From: Lysobacterales bacterium
Lineage (GTDB): Bacteria; Pseudomonadota; Gammaproteobacteria; Xanthomonadales; Marinicellaceae
Length of the DNA stretch: 32,306 bases
Assembly (NCBI GenBank): GCA_026996795.1
Contig: JALWKC010000271.1
Location: 1 to 32,306 of the forward strand
Direction of reading: 5' to 3'
Shown here: piece after piece, positions 1 through 7,894 of the stretch
Layout of the letters: every line of letters starts with the position of its first letter
Position numbering within the stretch: the first letter of the stretch is position 1
The notes under the pieces: generated by a model
The model's database searches: none
Told to the model about the DNA's origin: nothing
The model's input: only the letters and a program-made list of their open reading frames with translations
Translations under genes and position numbers: made by a program

Positions 1-292
1 TCAGGGCCAACGGGCCAATCAGCTTGGATTGGCCATGATAGGTGTCTTTCACCTGCTCATTGACAAAGTTGACGACCATCTCGACAAAATTTTGCAGCTT
101 GTCCGGCACGCCGCTGGTGGCCCGCCTAGCGACGTAGGTAAACAGGCCCAGAAAGACCATGGCAGTCAATAGGGTATAGAACAGGCTATCGAGGTTGATG
201 ACCCAGAAACTGGAACCATCCACCAGCTGCAACTGATTGTTTTGCAGGTGATGGTGAATGTATTCGCCGATACCGCTCGCTTGTTCAGCCAT
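1..292 (-). CDS. atpB: ATP synthase F0 subunit a, N-terminal part (runs off window)
   Basis: This is the proton-channel subunit a of the F1F0 ATP synthase, an inner-membrane protein. Only the first 97 residues are in the window and the reading frame continues past position 1. The product starts [17 protein letters not shown] and contains [12 protein letters not shown], then a membrane segment, then the very characteristic [17 protein letters not shown] and [16 protein letters not shown] segments of subunit a. The ATG at 290-292 lies 11 nt after the atpI stop, so the two are co-transcribed. The remaining atp genes are expected to the left. Identity is secure. Confidence 0.96.
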   Translation of the reverse strand, partial: MAEQASGIGEYIHHHLQNNQLQLVDGSSFWVINLDSLFYTLLTAMVFLGLFTYVARRATSGVPDKLQNFVEMVVNFVNEQVKDTYHGQSKLIGPLAL

Positions 293-303
293 TTTACGTC
301 ATC

Positions 304-681
304 TCACTTAATTGCTCGTAATAGCGCAACCCAGAAAACCAGCAGGGTCACAAGAAAACCGGCCATGGTTGGCAGGGCTTGCACACGCAAAACCACAATG
401 GCCAGATAAAACAAAACGGCCACCAGGGCCAGTTTGAGCGCTTCGCCACGAAACATGCGGCGTAAAACCACTCGGGAATCCGTTGCCCGTGTAACAAACA
501 CACTCAAAGCAAAAACCAGGCTGCCAATGGCGCTGATAACGCCGCCGGTCAATACGCTTTTTGCCACTGGCCAATCAAAAAGACTGTAAGCCAGCGCCGC
601 CAGCGCCACGGTCACAATCACTTGCCAGAGCGGGATTAAAAACACCGCTGTGCGGGCATGATTCGGCTGCGTTTTACGCAT
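304..681 (-). CDS. atpI: ATP synthase subunit I
   Basis: AtpI is a small, non-essential inner-membrane protein encoded first in many atp operons and implicated in c-ring assembly or Mg2+ supply. The 125-residue product has four hydrophobic segments (roughly residues 14-34, 42-63, 81-100 and 104-123), separated by basic loops such as RVVLRRMFRGEALK. These fit the family's usual length and topology. It begins with ATG at 679-681, about 70 nt downstream of a good promoter, and is followed 11 nt later by atpB. Sequence conservation in this family is low, so the call rests on size, topology and position before atpB. Confidence 0.9.
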   Translation of the reverse strand: MRKTQPNHARTAVFLIPLWQVIVTVALAALAYSLFDWPVAKSVLTGGVISAIGSLVFALSVFVTRATDSRVVLRRMFRGEALKLALVAVLFYLAIVVLRVQALPTMAGFLVTLLVFWVALLRAIK

Positions 682-691
682 GGGCTGGCGC

Positions 692-733
692 CTTTAGAAA
701 AACAAAACGCCACATCTCTCGGGGATTGTGGCG
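692..733 (-). terminator. Terminator-like hairpin in the atpI leader (possible attenuator)
   Basis: On the minus strand, CGCCACA (727-733) pairs with TGTGGCG (708-714) across a 12-nt loop. The run TTTTGTTTTT (698-707) follows immediately. It lies between the atp promoter (-10 at 751-756) and the atpI start codon (681), so it is in the transcribed leader. The form is that of an intrinsic terminator. Whether it attenuates the operon is inference. Confidence 0.6.
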
Positions 734-750
734 CATTAAAAAGCCGCTGC

Positions 751-779
751 ATTATAAAGGCTTGGGGTGTGCGGTGCAA
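751..779 (-). promoter_or_regulatory. Sigma70-type promoter of the atp operon
   Basis: Reading the minus strand, TTGCAC (774-779) is followed after exactly 17 nt by a perfect TATAAT (751-756). Transcription would start near 744, about 60 nt before the atpI ATG. The -35 is moderate, the -10 is consensus and the spacing is ideal. Confidence 0.8.
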
Positions 780-794
780 CTTTTGACGAGCTTT

Positions 795-833
795 TTAAGC
801 AAGAAATCCCGAAAGTCGGGGTTTCTTGCTTAA
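795..833. other. Long perfect-type hairpin upstream of the atp promoter
   Basis: An 18-nt arm (795-812) is complementary to 816-833 with a 3-nt loop. The single non-Watson-Crick pair (T807 with G821) would be a G-U wobble in RNA. Neither strand has a classical T-tail, although CTTTTT (791-796) abuts it on the plus strand. It sits about 15 nt upstream of the atp -35 and next to the decayed reading frame at 915-1127. It could be a terminator insulating the atp operon or a remnant of an inserted repeat. Confidence 0.6.
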
Positions 834-914
834 CCAAGTTTTGCTTGCCAGTCTATCGTCTGTAGCCGAGCTCCTGGCGCTGAGTGCCTAGCAACACCCA
901 CGTATTTGCCACAC

Positions 915-1127
915 TCAATGGGCTTTGCTGATGCGACGCAAACGGCGGACCCGGTTATTGGAGTGCGCTTCCTGGGCCTTGAGGCGTTTCCATTCGTCGG
1001 ACGTGAACTAACGTCCATGGGCATAGTGGTTCTTGAAGTCTTCATACTCGCAGAACGCAGCCAGTGTTTGCTGTAAGCGGCTCGCAACGGCCACGATGAC
1101 CATGGCATCACCTGCTAGGCATTCTTC
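915..1127 (-). pseudogene. Decayed reading frame of unknown origin
   Basis: The minus frame reads ...VASRLQQTLAAFCEYEDF, continues KNHYAHGR, hits an in-frame TAG at 1008-1010, then resumes FTSDEWKRLKAQEAHSNN and VRRLRRISKAH before TGA at 915-917. The composition on both sides of the stop looks like real basic-helical protein rather than noise. There is no start codon with a ribosome binding site, and the frame is closed at its upstream end by a TAA lying inside a TTATTAACC repeat arm (1128-1140). I do not recognise the family. The likely reading is a fragment of a dead gene. The 300 nt around it hold nothing else except the hairpins listed. Confidence 0.35.
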
Positions 1128-1140
1128 TTATTAACCTGGC
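1128..1140. repeat. Single arm of the TTATTAACCYGG palindromic repeat family
   Basis: TTATTAACCTGGC here matches the arms found at 5910-5921, 5939-5950, 22498-22534 and 26003-26166. No partner arm was found nearby, so this copy is probably truncated. It coincides with the broken upstream end of the decayed frame at 915-1127. Confidence 0.45.
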
Positions 1141-1182
1141 GGCTGAAGGCACCGCTGTGCTTTCCCCGGCATGAAATACCGG

Positions 1183-1214
1183 CAAAACAAAAGGGCCTTT
1201 CGGCCCCCTTGTTT
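1183..1214 (-). terminator. Intrinsic terminator of the TonB receptor gene
   Basis: On the minus strand a GC-rich stem (GGCCCCCTT at 1202-1210 against AAGGGCC at 1191-1197, tetraloop GAAA) is followed by TTTTGTTTTG. It lies about 30 nt after the receptor stop codon. The opposite strand also has a short T-run, so it may work in both directions. Confidence 0.8.
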
Positions 1215-1241
1215 ATTGCCCTTGTGGATAAGAGACCCGGT

Positions 1242-3746
1242 TCAAAAGCGGTAATTGGCTGAGATAAAGTAGAAACCGCCATTGAAGCCAAAAGGAGCAG
1301 CCCGGCGTGAATACGTAAAGACTCCCGGAGAGTCCACGATCACGGTGCCGTTTTCATCCACAATGCGTCCGCCTCGCGCCTGTCCGATACGGTTCTTGTC
1401 CGGGTAGTTATCGAACAGATTGTTGGCCCCAACACTCACTGTCAGTGGCATGTCCTCAAAGTTATAGGTCAACATCAGGTCAGTGAGAAATTCACCGCCA
1501 AAGGTCTGGCGATCGCCGTTGCCTTCCTGAATGGTGTATTCGCCGTAATAGCTTTCACGAACGGTGACGTCCCAGTTGCCCTTGCTGAAGACATTGGTCC
1601 AGCTGATGTGGCTCTTGGGTTGCCATTCTTCGATAATGGAGCGGTCCTGACTGGTGAAAATCACGTCCTCAAGCCCTTCCAGCAAATCCGGCGCCTGCAC
1701 GCTGACGGTCACATTGGTGTCTGTCCAGTTGGCTGCAAACGTGGTGTCCCAGTTCCATTCGTTGCCCAGTTCGATGTCATTCTTGCTGACCACCACATCA
1801 ATGCCCTTGGTCTCGGTATCACCGGCATTGATGAAGAACTGCGCTGCCGTGATATTCAGTTCTTCAAAGATTTCTGTGGCTGCCGGCGCATTGGATGGAG
1901 AAAAGGCACCGGAGATCACAATGCGGTCGTCAATATCGATGCGATACAGGTCTACGGAAATGTCGACGTCATTTTGCGTGGTGTACACCAGGCCCAGGGA
2001 GTAGTTGGTGGATTCTTCCTCCTTCAAGCGCGGAATGCCCAGCAATCGGGCAATCTCGCTGTCATTACGGAAGGTGCCTCGTTCCTGGGCGATCAGGCCG
2101 TTGCCATTGGGGTCAGACACAAACTGGGTGCTGATACTGTTGAAATACAGCTGCTGCATGGAAGGCGCACGGAAGCCGGTATTGAAGGCGCCACGGAAAG
2201 ACAGGTTCGGGTTTACGTCGTACTTGAAACCCAGTTTGCCAATGGTGGTGCCGCCAAAGTCGCTGTAGTTTTCATGCCGAAGCGCGCCGGTCAACAGCAA
2301 CTGGTCGGTGACGCTGGATTCCAGATCCACATAGAGTGCCTTGTTGTTGCGATCTTCACTGACGTAATTGCTGGGTGAAAAACCACGAAAAACCTGGAAA
2401 CCCGGCGCATACGGTTCGCCAGTACGCGGGTTGATGGCGCCACCATCTTCATAGGAAACCGGCTCGCCAGGAACGATTTTATACTTGTCACGGCGGTATT
2501 CCAGGCCCCAGGCGAAATTGGCATCATAGCCGGCAATATTAACCGGGAGGGAAGCATCCAGTGTCACCTGGAACAGGCCTAATTTCAGAGTACCAGCATC
2601 CGCTTCAGTGGGGCTTTGTGGCCCAAACGACGCATTGAGCGAGTTACTGATGTAGAAATTGAAGGAGTTATGGCCGGTGCCCACATGGAAATCATAGTCC
2701 CAACCACTCTCCGTGGACCACTTATAACCCGTGTTGAAGCTCCAGTCCTTGATGGTGGTGTTGATCAAGGGCAAAAAGCCATCCGGGTAAATTTCAAGCA
2801 CTGTGCGATTGGTTTGGTTGGCGCGGCGATAAAAGCCGGCGGACTGGTTGTCGCGATCGGAGTAGGTCGCAAAAACGTACCACTCGCCCGGGCCCAGATT
2901 CATGCCGGAGTTCATGACGATAACATTCTGTTTTGAGTCGGCATCACCAATGCGGAAATTACGGCGATTAAAGGTGTACTCGCGTGGATCAAAACTGCCG
3001 TCTTCCAGCAAGGGGTATTGCACGGCCCCAGTCAAGCCGGCGCGGTTGGTGTGGTCGCGATTACGGTATTCGTAGGTGAAATGAAAGAATCCGTCTTCGC
3101 CCAATGGCGTGCCCAGATTCAGGTTGCCCACCGTGGTATCGCCATCGCCTTCATAGGTCTCGCCCCAATAGGCACCCACTTCGCGATCGTTAGGGTCAGA
3201 CTTGAGCACAATGTTGATGACACCGGCAATGGCATCCGAACCATAGATGGCTGCTGCGCCATCACGCAAGACTTCGATGTGGTCAACTGCTGAAATGGGA
3301 ATGGCATTAATGTCCGTTCCTGCCGTGCCCCGACCCACTGAAGTGTTCACGTGAATCAGCGCGCTGGTGTGTCGGCGCTTGCCATTGATCAGCACCAGCG
3401 TCTGGTCCGGACCCAGTCCTCGCAGGGTTGCCGGACGCAGTGCATCGGTGCCATCCGAAACGCTGGAACTGGAAAAGTTGAATGACGGGGCCAATGCCTG
3501 AATGGCACGCCCCAGTTCGGTGGCACCAGTGCGTTTCAGGTCTTCGGCTTCGAGAATATCAACTGGCACCGGCGCATCATTGACCGTGCGGTACTTGCCG
3601 CGCGTGCCCACCACGGCCACCGTGCCAAGGTTGTATTTGTCATCGTTCTGTTGGGCCGTGGTCGAACTCTGCTGGGCAATGGCCAGTGGCGAGGCCGACA
3701 GAGCCAGCAGGGTAGAAAAGGCCAGGATTTTGGGTTGTGCTTTCAT
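1242..3746 (-). CDS. TonB-dependent outer-membrane receptor
   Basis: The 834-residue protein has the full architecture of an active-transport porin. A Sec signal peptide (MKAQPKILAFSTLLALSASP...AIAQ, about 25 residues) comes first, then a plug domain at about residues 45-185 with LRGLGPDQTLVLINGKRR and VLRDGAAAIYGSDAIAGVIN. A long 22-strand-type beta barrel follows, ending in the aromatic ISANYRF signature recognised by the BAM complex. Substrate cannot be read from sequence. No siderophore, vitamin B12 or polysaccharide-utilisation genes adjoin it, so it is an orphan receptor. The INAIPISAVDHIEVLRDG stretch and long extracellular loops resemble the large receptor families of Xanthomonadales and related groups. 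It has its own promoter and terminator, hence is monocistronic. The ATG is preceded by AGAGGATA. No convincing Fur box was found. Confidence 0.95.
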   Translation of the reverse strand: MKAQPKILAFSTLLALSASPLAIAQQSSTTAQQNDDKYNLGTVAVVGTRGKYRTVNDAPVPVDILEAEDLKRTGATELGRAIQALAPSFNFSSSSVSDGTDALRPATLRGLGPDQTLVLINGKRRHTSALIHVNTSVGRGTAGTDINAIPISAVDHIEVLRDGAAAIYGSDAIAGVINIVLKSDPNDREVGAYWGETYEGDGDTTVGNLNLGTPLGEDGFFHFTYEYRNRDHTNRAGLTGAVQYPLLEDGSFDPREYTFNRRNFRIGDADSKQNVIVMNSGMNLGPGEWYVFATYSDRDNQSAGFYRRANQTNRTVLEIYPDGFLPLINTTIKDWSFNTGYKWSTESGWDYDFHVGTGHNSFNFYISNSLNASFGPQSPTEADAGTLKLGLFQVTLDASLPVNIAGYDANFAWGLEYRRDKYKIVPGEPVSYEDGGAINPRTGEPYAPGFQVFRGFSPSNYVSEDRNNKALYVDLESSVTDQLLLTGALRHENYSDFGGTTIGKLGFKYDVNPNLSFRGAFNTGFRAPSMQQLYFNSISTQFVSDPNGNGLIAQERGTFRNDSEIARLLGIPRLKEEESTNYSLGLVYTTQNDVDISVDLYRIDIDDRIVISGAFSPSNAPAATEIFEELNITAAQFFINAGDTETKGIDVVVSKNDIELGNEWNWDTTFAANWTDTNVTVSVQAPDLLEGLEDVIFTSQDRSIIEEWQPKSHISWTNVFSKGNWDVTVRESYYGEYTIQEGNGDRQTFGGEFLTDLMLTYNFEDMPLTVSVGANNLFDNYPDKNRIGQARGGRIVDENGTVIVDSPGVFTYSRRAAPFGFNGGFYFISANYRF

Positions 3747-3792
3747 TCATTATCCTCTTTTTGGTTTTAATCGGTATTAATAAGCACTCACT

Positions 3793-3820
3793 AATATAAC
3801 AAAATGCACACGATTGTCAA
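3793..3820 (-). promoter_or_regulatory. Sigma70 promoter of the TonB receptor gene
   Basis: Consensus TTGACA (3815-3820 on the minus strand) is followed after 16 nt by TATATT (3793-3798). The leader to the ATG at 3746 is about 40 nt and AT-rich. This is one of the strongest-looking promoters in the window. Confidence 0.8.
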
Positions 3821-3853
3821 ACAAGATGAAGAGATGAAAGACGGCCGATTGAC

Positions 3854-5368
3854 TCAGCCCATCGCCCGATCCAGGCAGCGGTAGGAAATGGCTTCGGCGA
3901 GGTGGTTGCGGCCAACCCCTTTGCTACCGGCCAGGTCAGCGATGGTTCGGGCCACTTTGAGGATGCGAAAATAAGCCCGCGCCGACAGGCGCAGGCGTTC
4001 CACCGCCTGCTCCACAAACTGCAGTTCTTTTTCCGGCAAGGCCATGGCCTCCTCCAGCACCTTGCCCGACAACCTTGCGTTTAAGATACCGGCATTGCGT
4101 TGCTGCTGTCGCTCTCGGGCGGCGCGCACGCGGCTGGCCACTTCCGCCGTGCTTTCTTCTGCCTGGGTGATTTTTCGCCATTGGGAAGGGGTCATGCGCG
4201 GCACTTCCAGGTGCATGTCGATGCGATCCAGCAGCGGCCCGGAAAGCCGGTTACGGTAAGATTGCACCTGCCCGGGAGAACAACGACAGGGCCGTTCGGC
4301 ATCGCCCAGAAAGCCACAGGGGCAGGGATTCATGGCCGCCACCAACTGAAACTCCGCCGGGTATTCGGCCTGCTGGGCGGCGCGGGAAATGGTAATACGG
4401 CCAGACTCCATCGGCTCGCGCAACACCTCCAGCACGTGGCGATCAAACTCGGGCAGCTCATCTAGGAAAAGTATACCTTTATGAGCGAAAGATATTTCAC
4501 CGGGTTTCGGTTTTGAACCCCCGCCAACCAGTGCCGCGGCCGAGGCCGTGTGATGAGGCGCCCTGAATGGGACACGTCGCCACTGGGCCGGATCGAAGCC
4601 GGATGAAGCCACCGAAGCCACCGCAGCCGATTCCAGTGCGGCGGATTCATCCAGTGGCGGAAGCAGGCCCGGCAAGCGGCTGGCCAACATGGTTTTACCG
4701 GTGCCTGGCGGCCCCACAAACAGCAGGTTGTGACCACCAGCGGCCGCAATTTCCAGAGCGCGCTTGGCGCGTTGTTGCCCTTTGACTTCACTCAGGTCCG
4801 GCAAGGGGTTGGTGTCAGCGTTGGGTGAATACGTGGCTTGTGGCAGCTTTTCCAGGCCATTCATCCAGGCGCACACCTGCAACAGACTGGTGGCCACCCG
4901 TGTTACGGCTTTTTCCACCAGCGCGGCTTCAGCCTCGTTGTCCTGTGGCACCACCAGGACGCGCCTGGCCCGGCTGGCCATCAAAGCCACCGGCAGAACG
5001 CCGGTCACAGCACGCAGTTCTCCGCCCAGGGCCAGTTCACCGATGAATTCGGTTTCTGCCAGCCGTGCCATGTCCACCTGACCGGCGGCGGCCAGGATGC
5101 CGATAGCAATGGGCAAATCGAAACGGCCACCTTCCTTGGGCAAATCCGCCGGCGACAGATTGACCGTGATGCGTTTCTGGGGGAAATCAAAACCGGCATT
5201 GAGAATGGCGGCTCGAACACGATCTTTGCTTTCCTTGACAGCGGTTTCGGGCAGGCCCACCAAAGACAGGCCAGGCAAGCCCGGGGAAAGGTGCACCTCG
5301 ACCCGCACCAACGGCGCGTCAATGCCATACTGGGCCCGGCTGAGTACCGTGGCAAGTCCTTTTTTCAT
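3854..5368 (-). CDS. comM: ComM/YifB-family AAA+ ATPase (Mg-chelatase-like)
   Basis: ComM is a hexameric AAA+ helicase that promotes branch migration during integration of transformed DNA. The 504-residue product has the family's usual length. An N-terminal ChlI/Lon-protease-like fold covers about residues 1-190 (LPGLSLVGLP...VKESKDRVRAAILNAG). Walker A GPPGTGKT is at 219-226 and Walker B is in GILFLDELPEFDR. The cysteine-rich signature MNPCPCGFLG...CRCSPGQV comes next, and a C-terminal lid carries SGPLLDRIDMHLEVPR. It starts with ATG at 5366-5368 and lies 117 nt downstream of ubiK on the same strand. The ubiK-comM-PII neighbourhood is common in gammaproteobacteria. Together with comF at 16922 it hints at natural-transformation capacity, although both genes are also kept by non-competent species. 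Confidence 0.96.
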   Translation of the reverse strand: MKKGLATVLSRAQYGIDAPLVRVEVHLSPGLPGLSLVGLPETAVKESKDRVRAAILNAGFDFPQKRITVNLSPADLPKEGGRFDLPIAIGILAAAGQVDMARLAETEFIGELALGGELRAVTGVLPVALMASRARRVLVVPQDNEAEAALVEKAVTRVATSLLQVCAWMNGLEKLPQATYSPNADTNPLPDLSEVKGQQRAKRALEIAAAGGHNLLFVGPPGTGKTMLASRLPGLLPPLDESAALESAAVASVASSGFDPAQWRRVPFRAPHHTASAAALVGGGSKPKPGEISFAHKGILFLDELPEFDRHVLEVLREPMESGRITISRAAQQAEYPAEFQLVAAMNPCPCGFLGDAERPCRCSPGQVQSYRNRLSGPLLDRIDMHLEVPRMTPSQWRKITQAEESTAEVASRVRAARERQQQRNAGILNARLSGKVLEEAMALPEKELQFVEQAVERLRLSARAYFRILKVARTIADLAGSKGVGRNHLAEAISYRCLDRAMG

Positions 5369-5485
5369 GTTCTTCCCTAAATGATTGTTACGGGTGTTTT
5401 TGTTAGTGGTGGATTTTTTTAGGGCTAACCCGCCTTACCTTTCACGCGCTCGCCACCTGCTAGCCGGCAGCCCGGTAAAGTAAAA

Positions 5486-5734
5486 TTACTCGGCCAATTG
5501 TGACTCAATTGCCTTGAGTTGTGCTTCCAGCGCCTTGAGTTTCTGCCGCGTCTTGGCCAGCACGGCCTTTTGCACGTCGAATTCTTCCCGTGTCACCAGG
5601 TCCATTTTGCGCAACCCGGCAGTCAGCACCGCTTTGGCATTCTGATGAAATTCCTGACGCAAGTCCTTGATGTCCTGTGGCACCAGTTCGGCCAGCTTGC
5701 GGGTGATGTCATCGACGGTTTCGGGATTGATCAT
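5486..5734 (-). CDS. ubiK: UbiK/YqiC (BMFP) ubiquinone-biosynthesis accessory factor
   Basis: UbiK is a small coiled-coil protein that supports the aerobic ubiquinone-biosynthesis complex through UbiJ. The 82-residue product opens MINPETVDDITRKLAELVPQ, continues with DIKDLRQEFHQNAKAVLTAG and carries LVTREEFDVQKAVLAKTRQK. This is the standard family pattern of a short amphipathic helix followed by a C-terminal coiled coil (about residues 50-80) rich in Lys, Glu and Gln. Length and spacing match the family. AGGAAGG lies about 10 nt upstream of the ATG. It is followed by comM. No clear terminator separates the two, so read-through is possible. Confidence 0.93.
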   Translation of the reverse strand: MINPETVDDITRKLAELVPQDIKDLRQEFHQNAKAVLTAGLRKMDLVTREEFDVQKAVLAKTRQKLKALEAQLKAIESQLAE

Positions 5735-5909
5735 GGGGTTTCTGCCTTCCTGTGGTTGGTTCTGGCCAATGATGACCGGGATTGAGTCAAAATTTTACCA
5801 CGCATCCAGGCCTCGCCTGTGTGGGAAATCAACGCTGGTGCTTGTAGTCCCCGCATCTCCTGTCTGCATAACGGCCCTTTTATCTGTCAGCGTCGCTGTG
5901 ATAACCTTA

Positions 5910-5985
5910 TTATTAACCTGGTATCAATATAGGTGGTGCCAGGTTAATAACCCGGCAACTGGGGGCACTGTGCCTGGTTGCGGGG
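5910..5985. repeat. TTATTAACCYGG palindromic repeat with adjoining hairpin
   Basis: TTATTAACCTGG (5910-5921) and CCAGGTTAATAA (5939-5950) form a perfect 12-bp inverted repeat around a 17-nt loop. It runs directly into a second structure in which CCC and GCAAC (5951-5959) pair with GTTGC and GGG (5977-5985), with an inner GGCAC/GTGCC pair. The loop shares ACCTGGTATCAATATAGG with the reverse complement of 26143-26160 (one mismatch), and AACCCGGCAACT recurs at 26008-26019. It occupies most of the 288-nt gap between ubiK and the oxygenase gene. The rest of that gap (5735-5909) shows nothing definite. Confidence 0.7.
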
Positions 5986-6022
5986 CTAGTCACCTGGAAG
6001 AGAGCCAGAGGAAGATTGGTGC

Positions 6023-6811
6023 ATGAGTGACAACACGCCACCTGTTCAATCGCCTGAAATCGGCATGGGCAATGTGTTGCGCGGCCGGCCGTTTGTGCCA
6101 CGCCGCAACGACCCGTGTTTTTGTGGCAGCGGTGTGCGTTTCAAGTCCTGCTGCGGCAGCAAGGCCGCCGACCGGAAACCGCCACATGGCATCCATATCG
6201 TTAAACACTTTATCCCGCCGGCCGAGTGCCGCCAAATGACGGATTTCCTACTGCACCAGCCACGCTCGCCACTGGGCGTCTATGACCAGGGAAAAAGCCG
6301 GGATGGCAAGGCCCACTTCCGGCGCGACCCCGGCCGCGTCACCGATTACGTGGACTACCGAAAAAAAGAAAACACCGTGCTGGGCTGGGTGAAACGCGCC
6401 ATTAAAACGCAACTGCAGCCACACTACGGGGCTGATATTGAATGGTACGAAAAGCCTGCTATCCTGTATTACCGGCCCGGAGGCAAATACGGTGAACACG
6501 CCGACAGCCAGTACTATGACAAGGATCAGAACCTGTGGATAAAATGCCTGGACCGCGATTACAGCCTGCTGATTTACCTCAATGACGATTTCACCGGCGG
6601 CGAATTGTATTTCAAGAAATTTGATTACACCTACCGGCCCCAGGCCGGCGATCTGGTGCTGTTCCCGTCCAATCACATTTATATGCACGAGGCCCGCCCG
6701 GTCTTAAGCGGCCAGCGGCTGGCCGTGGTTAGCTGGCTGGCTGAAAAGGGTCAGCCGAAAGTGCAAAACCCCAGACCGGTCACGGCCATTGACTATGCAG
6801 ACTTCACGTAA
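6023..6811 (+). CDS. SEC-C zinc-finger plus 2-oxoglutarate/Fe(II) oxygenase (prolyl 4-hydroxylase fold)
   Basis: This 262-residue cytosolic protein combines two modules. Residues 29-45 (NDPCFCGSGVRFKSCCG) are a SEC-C metal-binding motif with cysteines 32, 34, 43 and 44. Residues about 57-240 form a P4Hc-type dioxygenase. The HxD pair is His159/Asp161 (GEHADSQ), the distal iron ligand is His222 (YMHEARPV) and the 2-oxoglutarate anchor is Arg232 (GQRLAVVSW). LIYLNDDFTGGELYF is the conserved core strand. Such enzymes hydroxylate protein or small-molecule substrates; the SEC-C finger may recruit a protein, which is inference. AGAGGAAG precedes the ATG. It is followed 52 nt later by the PII gene on the same strand, so co-expression is likely. 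Substrate unknown. Confidence 0.88.
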   Translation: MSDNTPPVQSPEIGMGNVLRGRPFVPRRNDPCFCGSGVRFKSCCGSKAADRKPPHGIHIVKHFIPPAECRQMTDFLLHQPRSPLGVYDQGKSRDGKAHFRRDPGRVTDYVDYRKKENTVLGWVKRAIKTQLQPHYGADIEWYEKPAILYYRPGGKYGEHADSQYYDKDQNLWIKCLDRDYSLLIYLNDDFTGGELYFKKFDYTYRPQAGDLVLFPSNHIYMHEARPVLSGQRLAVVSWLAEKGQPKVQNPRPVTAIDYADFT

Positions 6812-6842
6812 CAAATCACTCTATGAGCCCAGGTCTGAATAA

Positions 6843-7202
<360 letters not shown>

Positions 7203-7330
7203 TCATAGTCATTCATGAAAAATTGACTATTGATGATATATATTACATAGGAATAATATCTATTTATTAAATAAATAGTTAGAAGTCATCATATCACAAT
7301 AATGACCAATTTATTAATCGCCTACATGGG
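7203..7330. other. AT-rich intergenic patch with palindrome
   Basis: This stretch after the PII gene is strikingly AT-rich compared with the surrounding GC-rich DNA. It contains the near-perfect palindrome CTATTTATTAAATAAATAG (7260-7278: 9-bp arms, one central base). TTGATGATAT and GTCATCATATCA are partly complementary on either side. No T-tailed GC hairpin is visible, so no intrinsic terminator for glnK can be assigned. It could be a protein-binding or promoter region for the gene at 7434, or transferred DNA. Confidence 0.5.
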
Positions 7331-7433
7331 GCATAGGCCAGTCAGGCGCTGAAGCAAAAGTTGCTGCAGGTCAAAACATCGCGTCTCTGGCTGGGTAAAA
7401 TGGAAGCCTGATCCCGCCCTGCAAGGAGGCGCC

Positions 7434-7862
7434 ATGAGTAACAACCACCGGATTTTCCACCTGCGCCTGAAAGTGGACTATGGCCAAGAAAATAACACTT
7501 TCGCGGTGCAGAAATACAGTGACGAAGAAAACCGCTGGCTCGAGCTGGCCATCAACGAAAAAACGCCGGGTCTGCTGGTGTTTCTGTACGCCATCCTCAC
7601 TTGCCAGCACCTGTTTCTGCGTAACCCGGCGCAGAAAGCCGGTTTGCGCCTGCGACACACCAGCGGTGAACTGCAGGCGCGCTTTAACCGGGAAACATTT
7701 CGTTTCGAATCCATTCAGACTGACTTTTCTGTCACCAGTGAGGTGGAACCCACCTGTCAGCTGGTCGAGGAAATCACCCAAGCCATGCGCCATTGCCCGG
7801 TGTCGCGCAACCTGGACCCAGCCATCGAGAAAACCCTGAGCCTGAATTTTGTAGTGGATTAA
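7434..7862 (+). CDS. OsmC-like protein
   Basis: The 142-residue cytosolic product resembles the C-terminal two-thirds of OsmC/Ohr peroxiredoxins. A helix carries a cysteine in FLYAILTCQHLFLRNPAQ (about residues 50-65), where the family has its first reactive Cys. Antiparallel strands follow (GLRLRHTSGELQARF), and the helix ITQAMRHCPVSRNL (Cys117) contains the HCPVSR-type motif around the second Cys. The N-terminal beta portion is short compared with canonical OsmC. If both cysteines are active it would reduce organic hydroperoxides, but that is unproven. AAGGAGG sits 6 nt before the ATG, a very strong ribosome binding site. It faces pepD tail to tail. Confidence 0.55.
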   Translation: MSNNHRIFHLRLKVDYGQENNTFAVQKYSDEENRWLELAINEKTPGLLVFLYAILTCQHLFLRNPAQKAGLRLRHTSGELQARFNRETFRFESIQTDFSVTSEVEPTCQLVEEITQAMRHCPVSRNLDPAIEKTLSLNFVVD

Positions 7863-7894
7863 ACTCCCCGCGTGGCTCATGCGCCCTAAAGGGC

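Noticed and set aside
1608-2378. Long plus-strand open frame inside the TonB receptor gene
   Set aside because: It is antisense to a well-supported receptor, and its composition is that of a complementary shadow with no family signature or ribosome binding site.
3747-3780. Fur box at the TonB receptor start
   Set aside because: GATAATGAATG resembles one half of a Fur site, but the rest of the 19-mer does not match.
5910-5985. Integron attC site
   Set aside because: The inverted arms lack the RYYYAAC/GTTRRRY core pattern, and there is no integrase or cassette array.
7881-7894. Terminator between the OsmC-like gene and pepD (GCCCT-AAA-GGGC)
   Set aside because: The stem is only 4 bp and neither side has a T-run.
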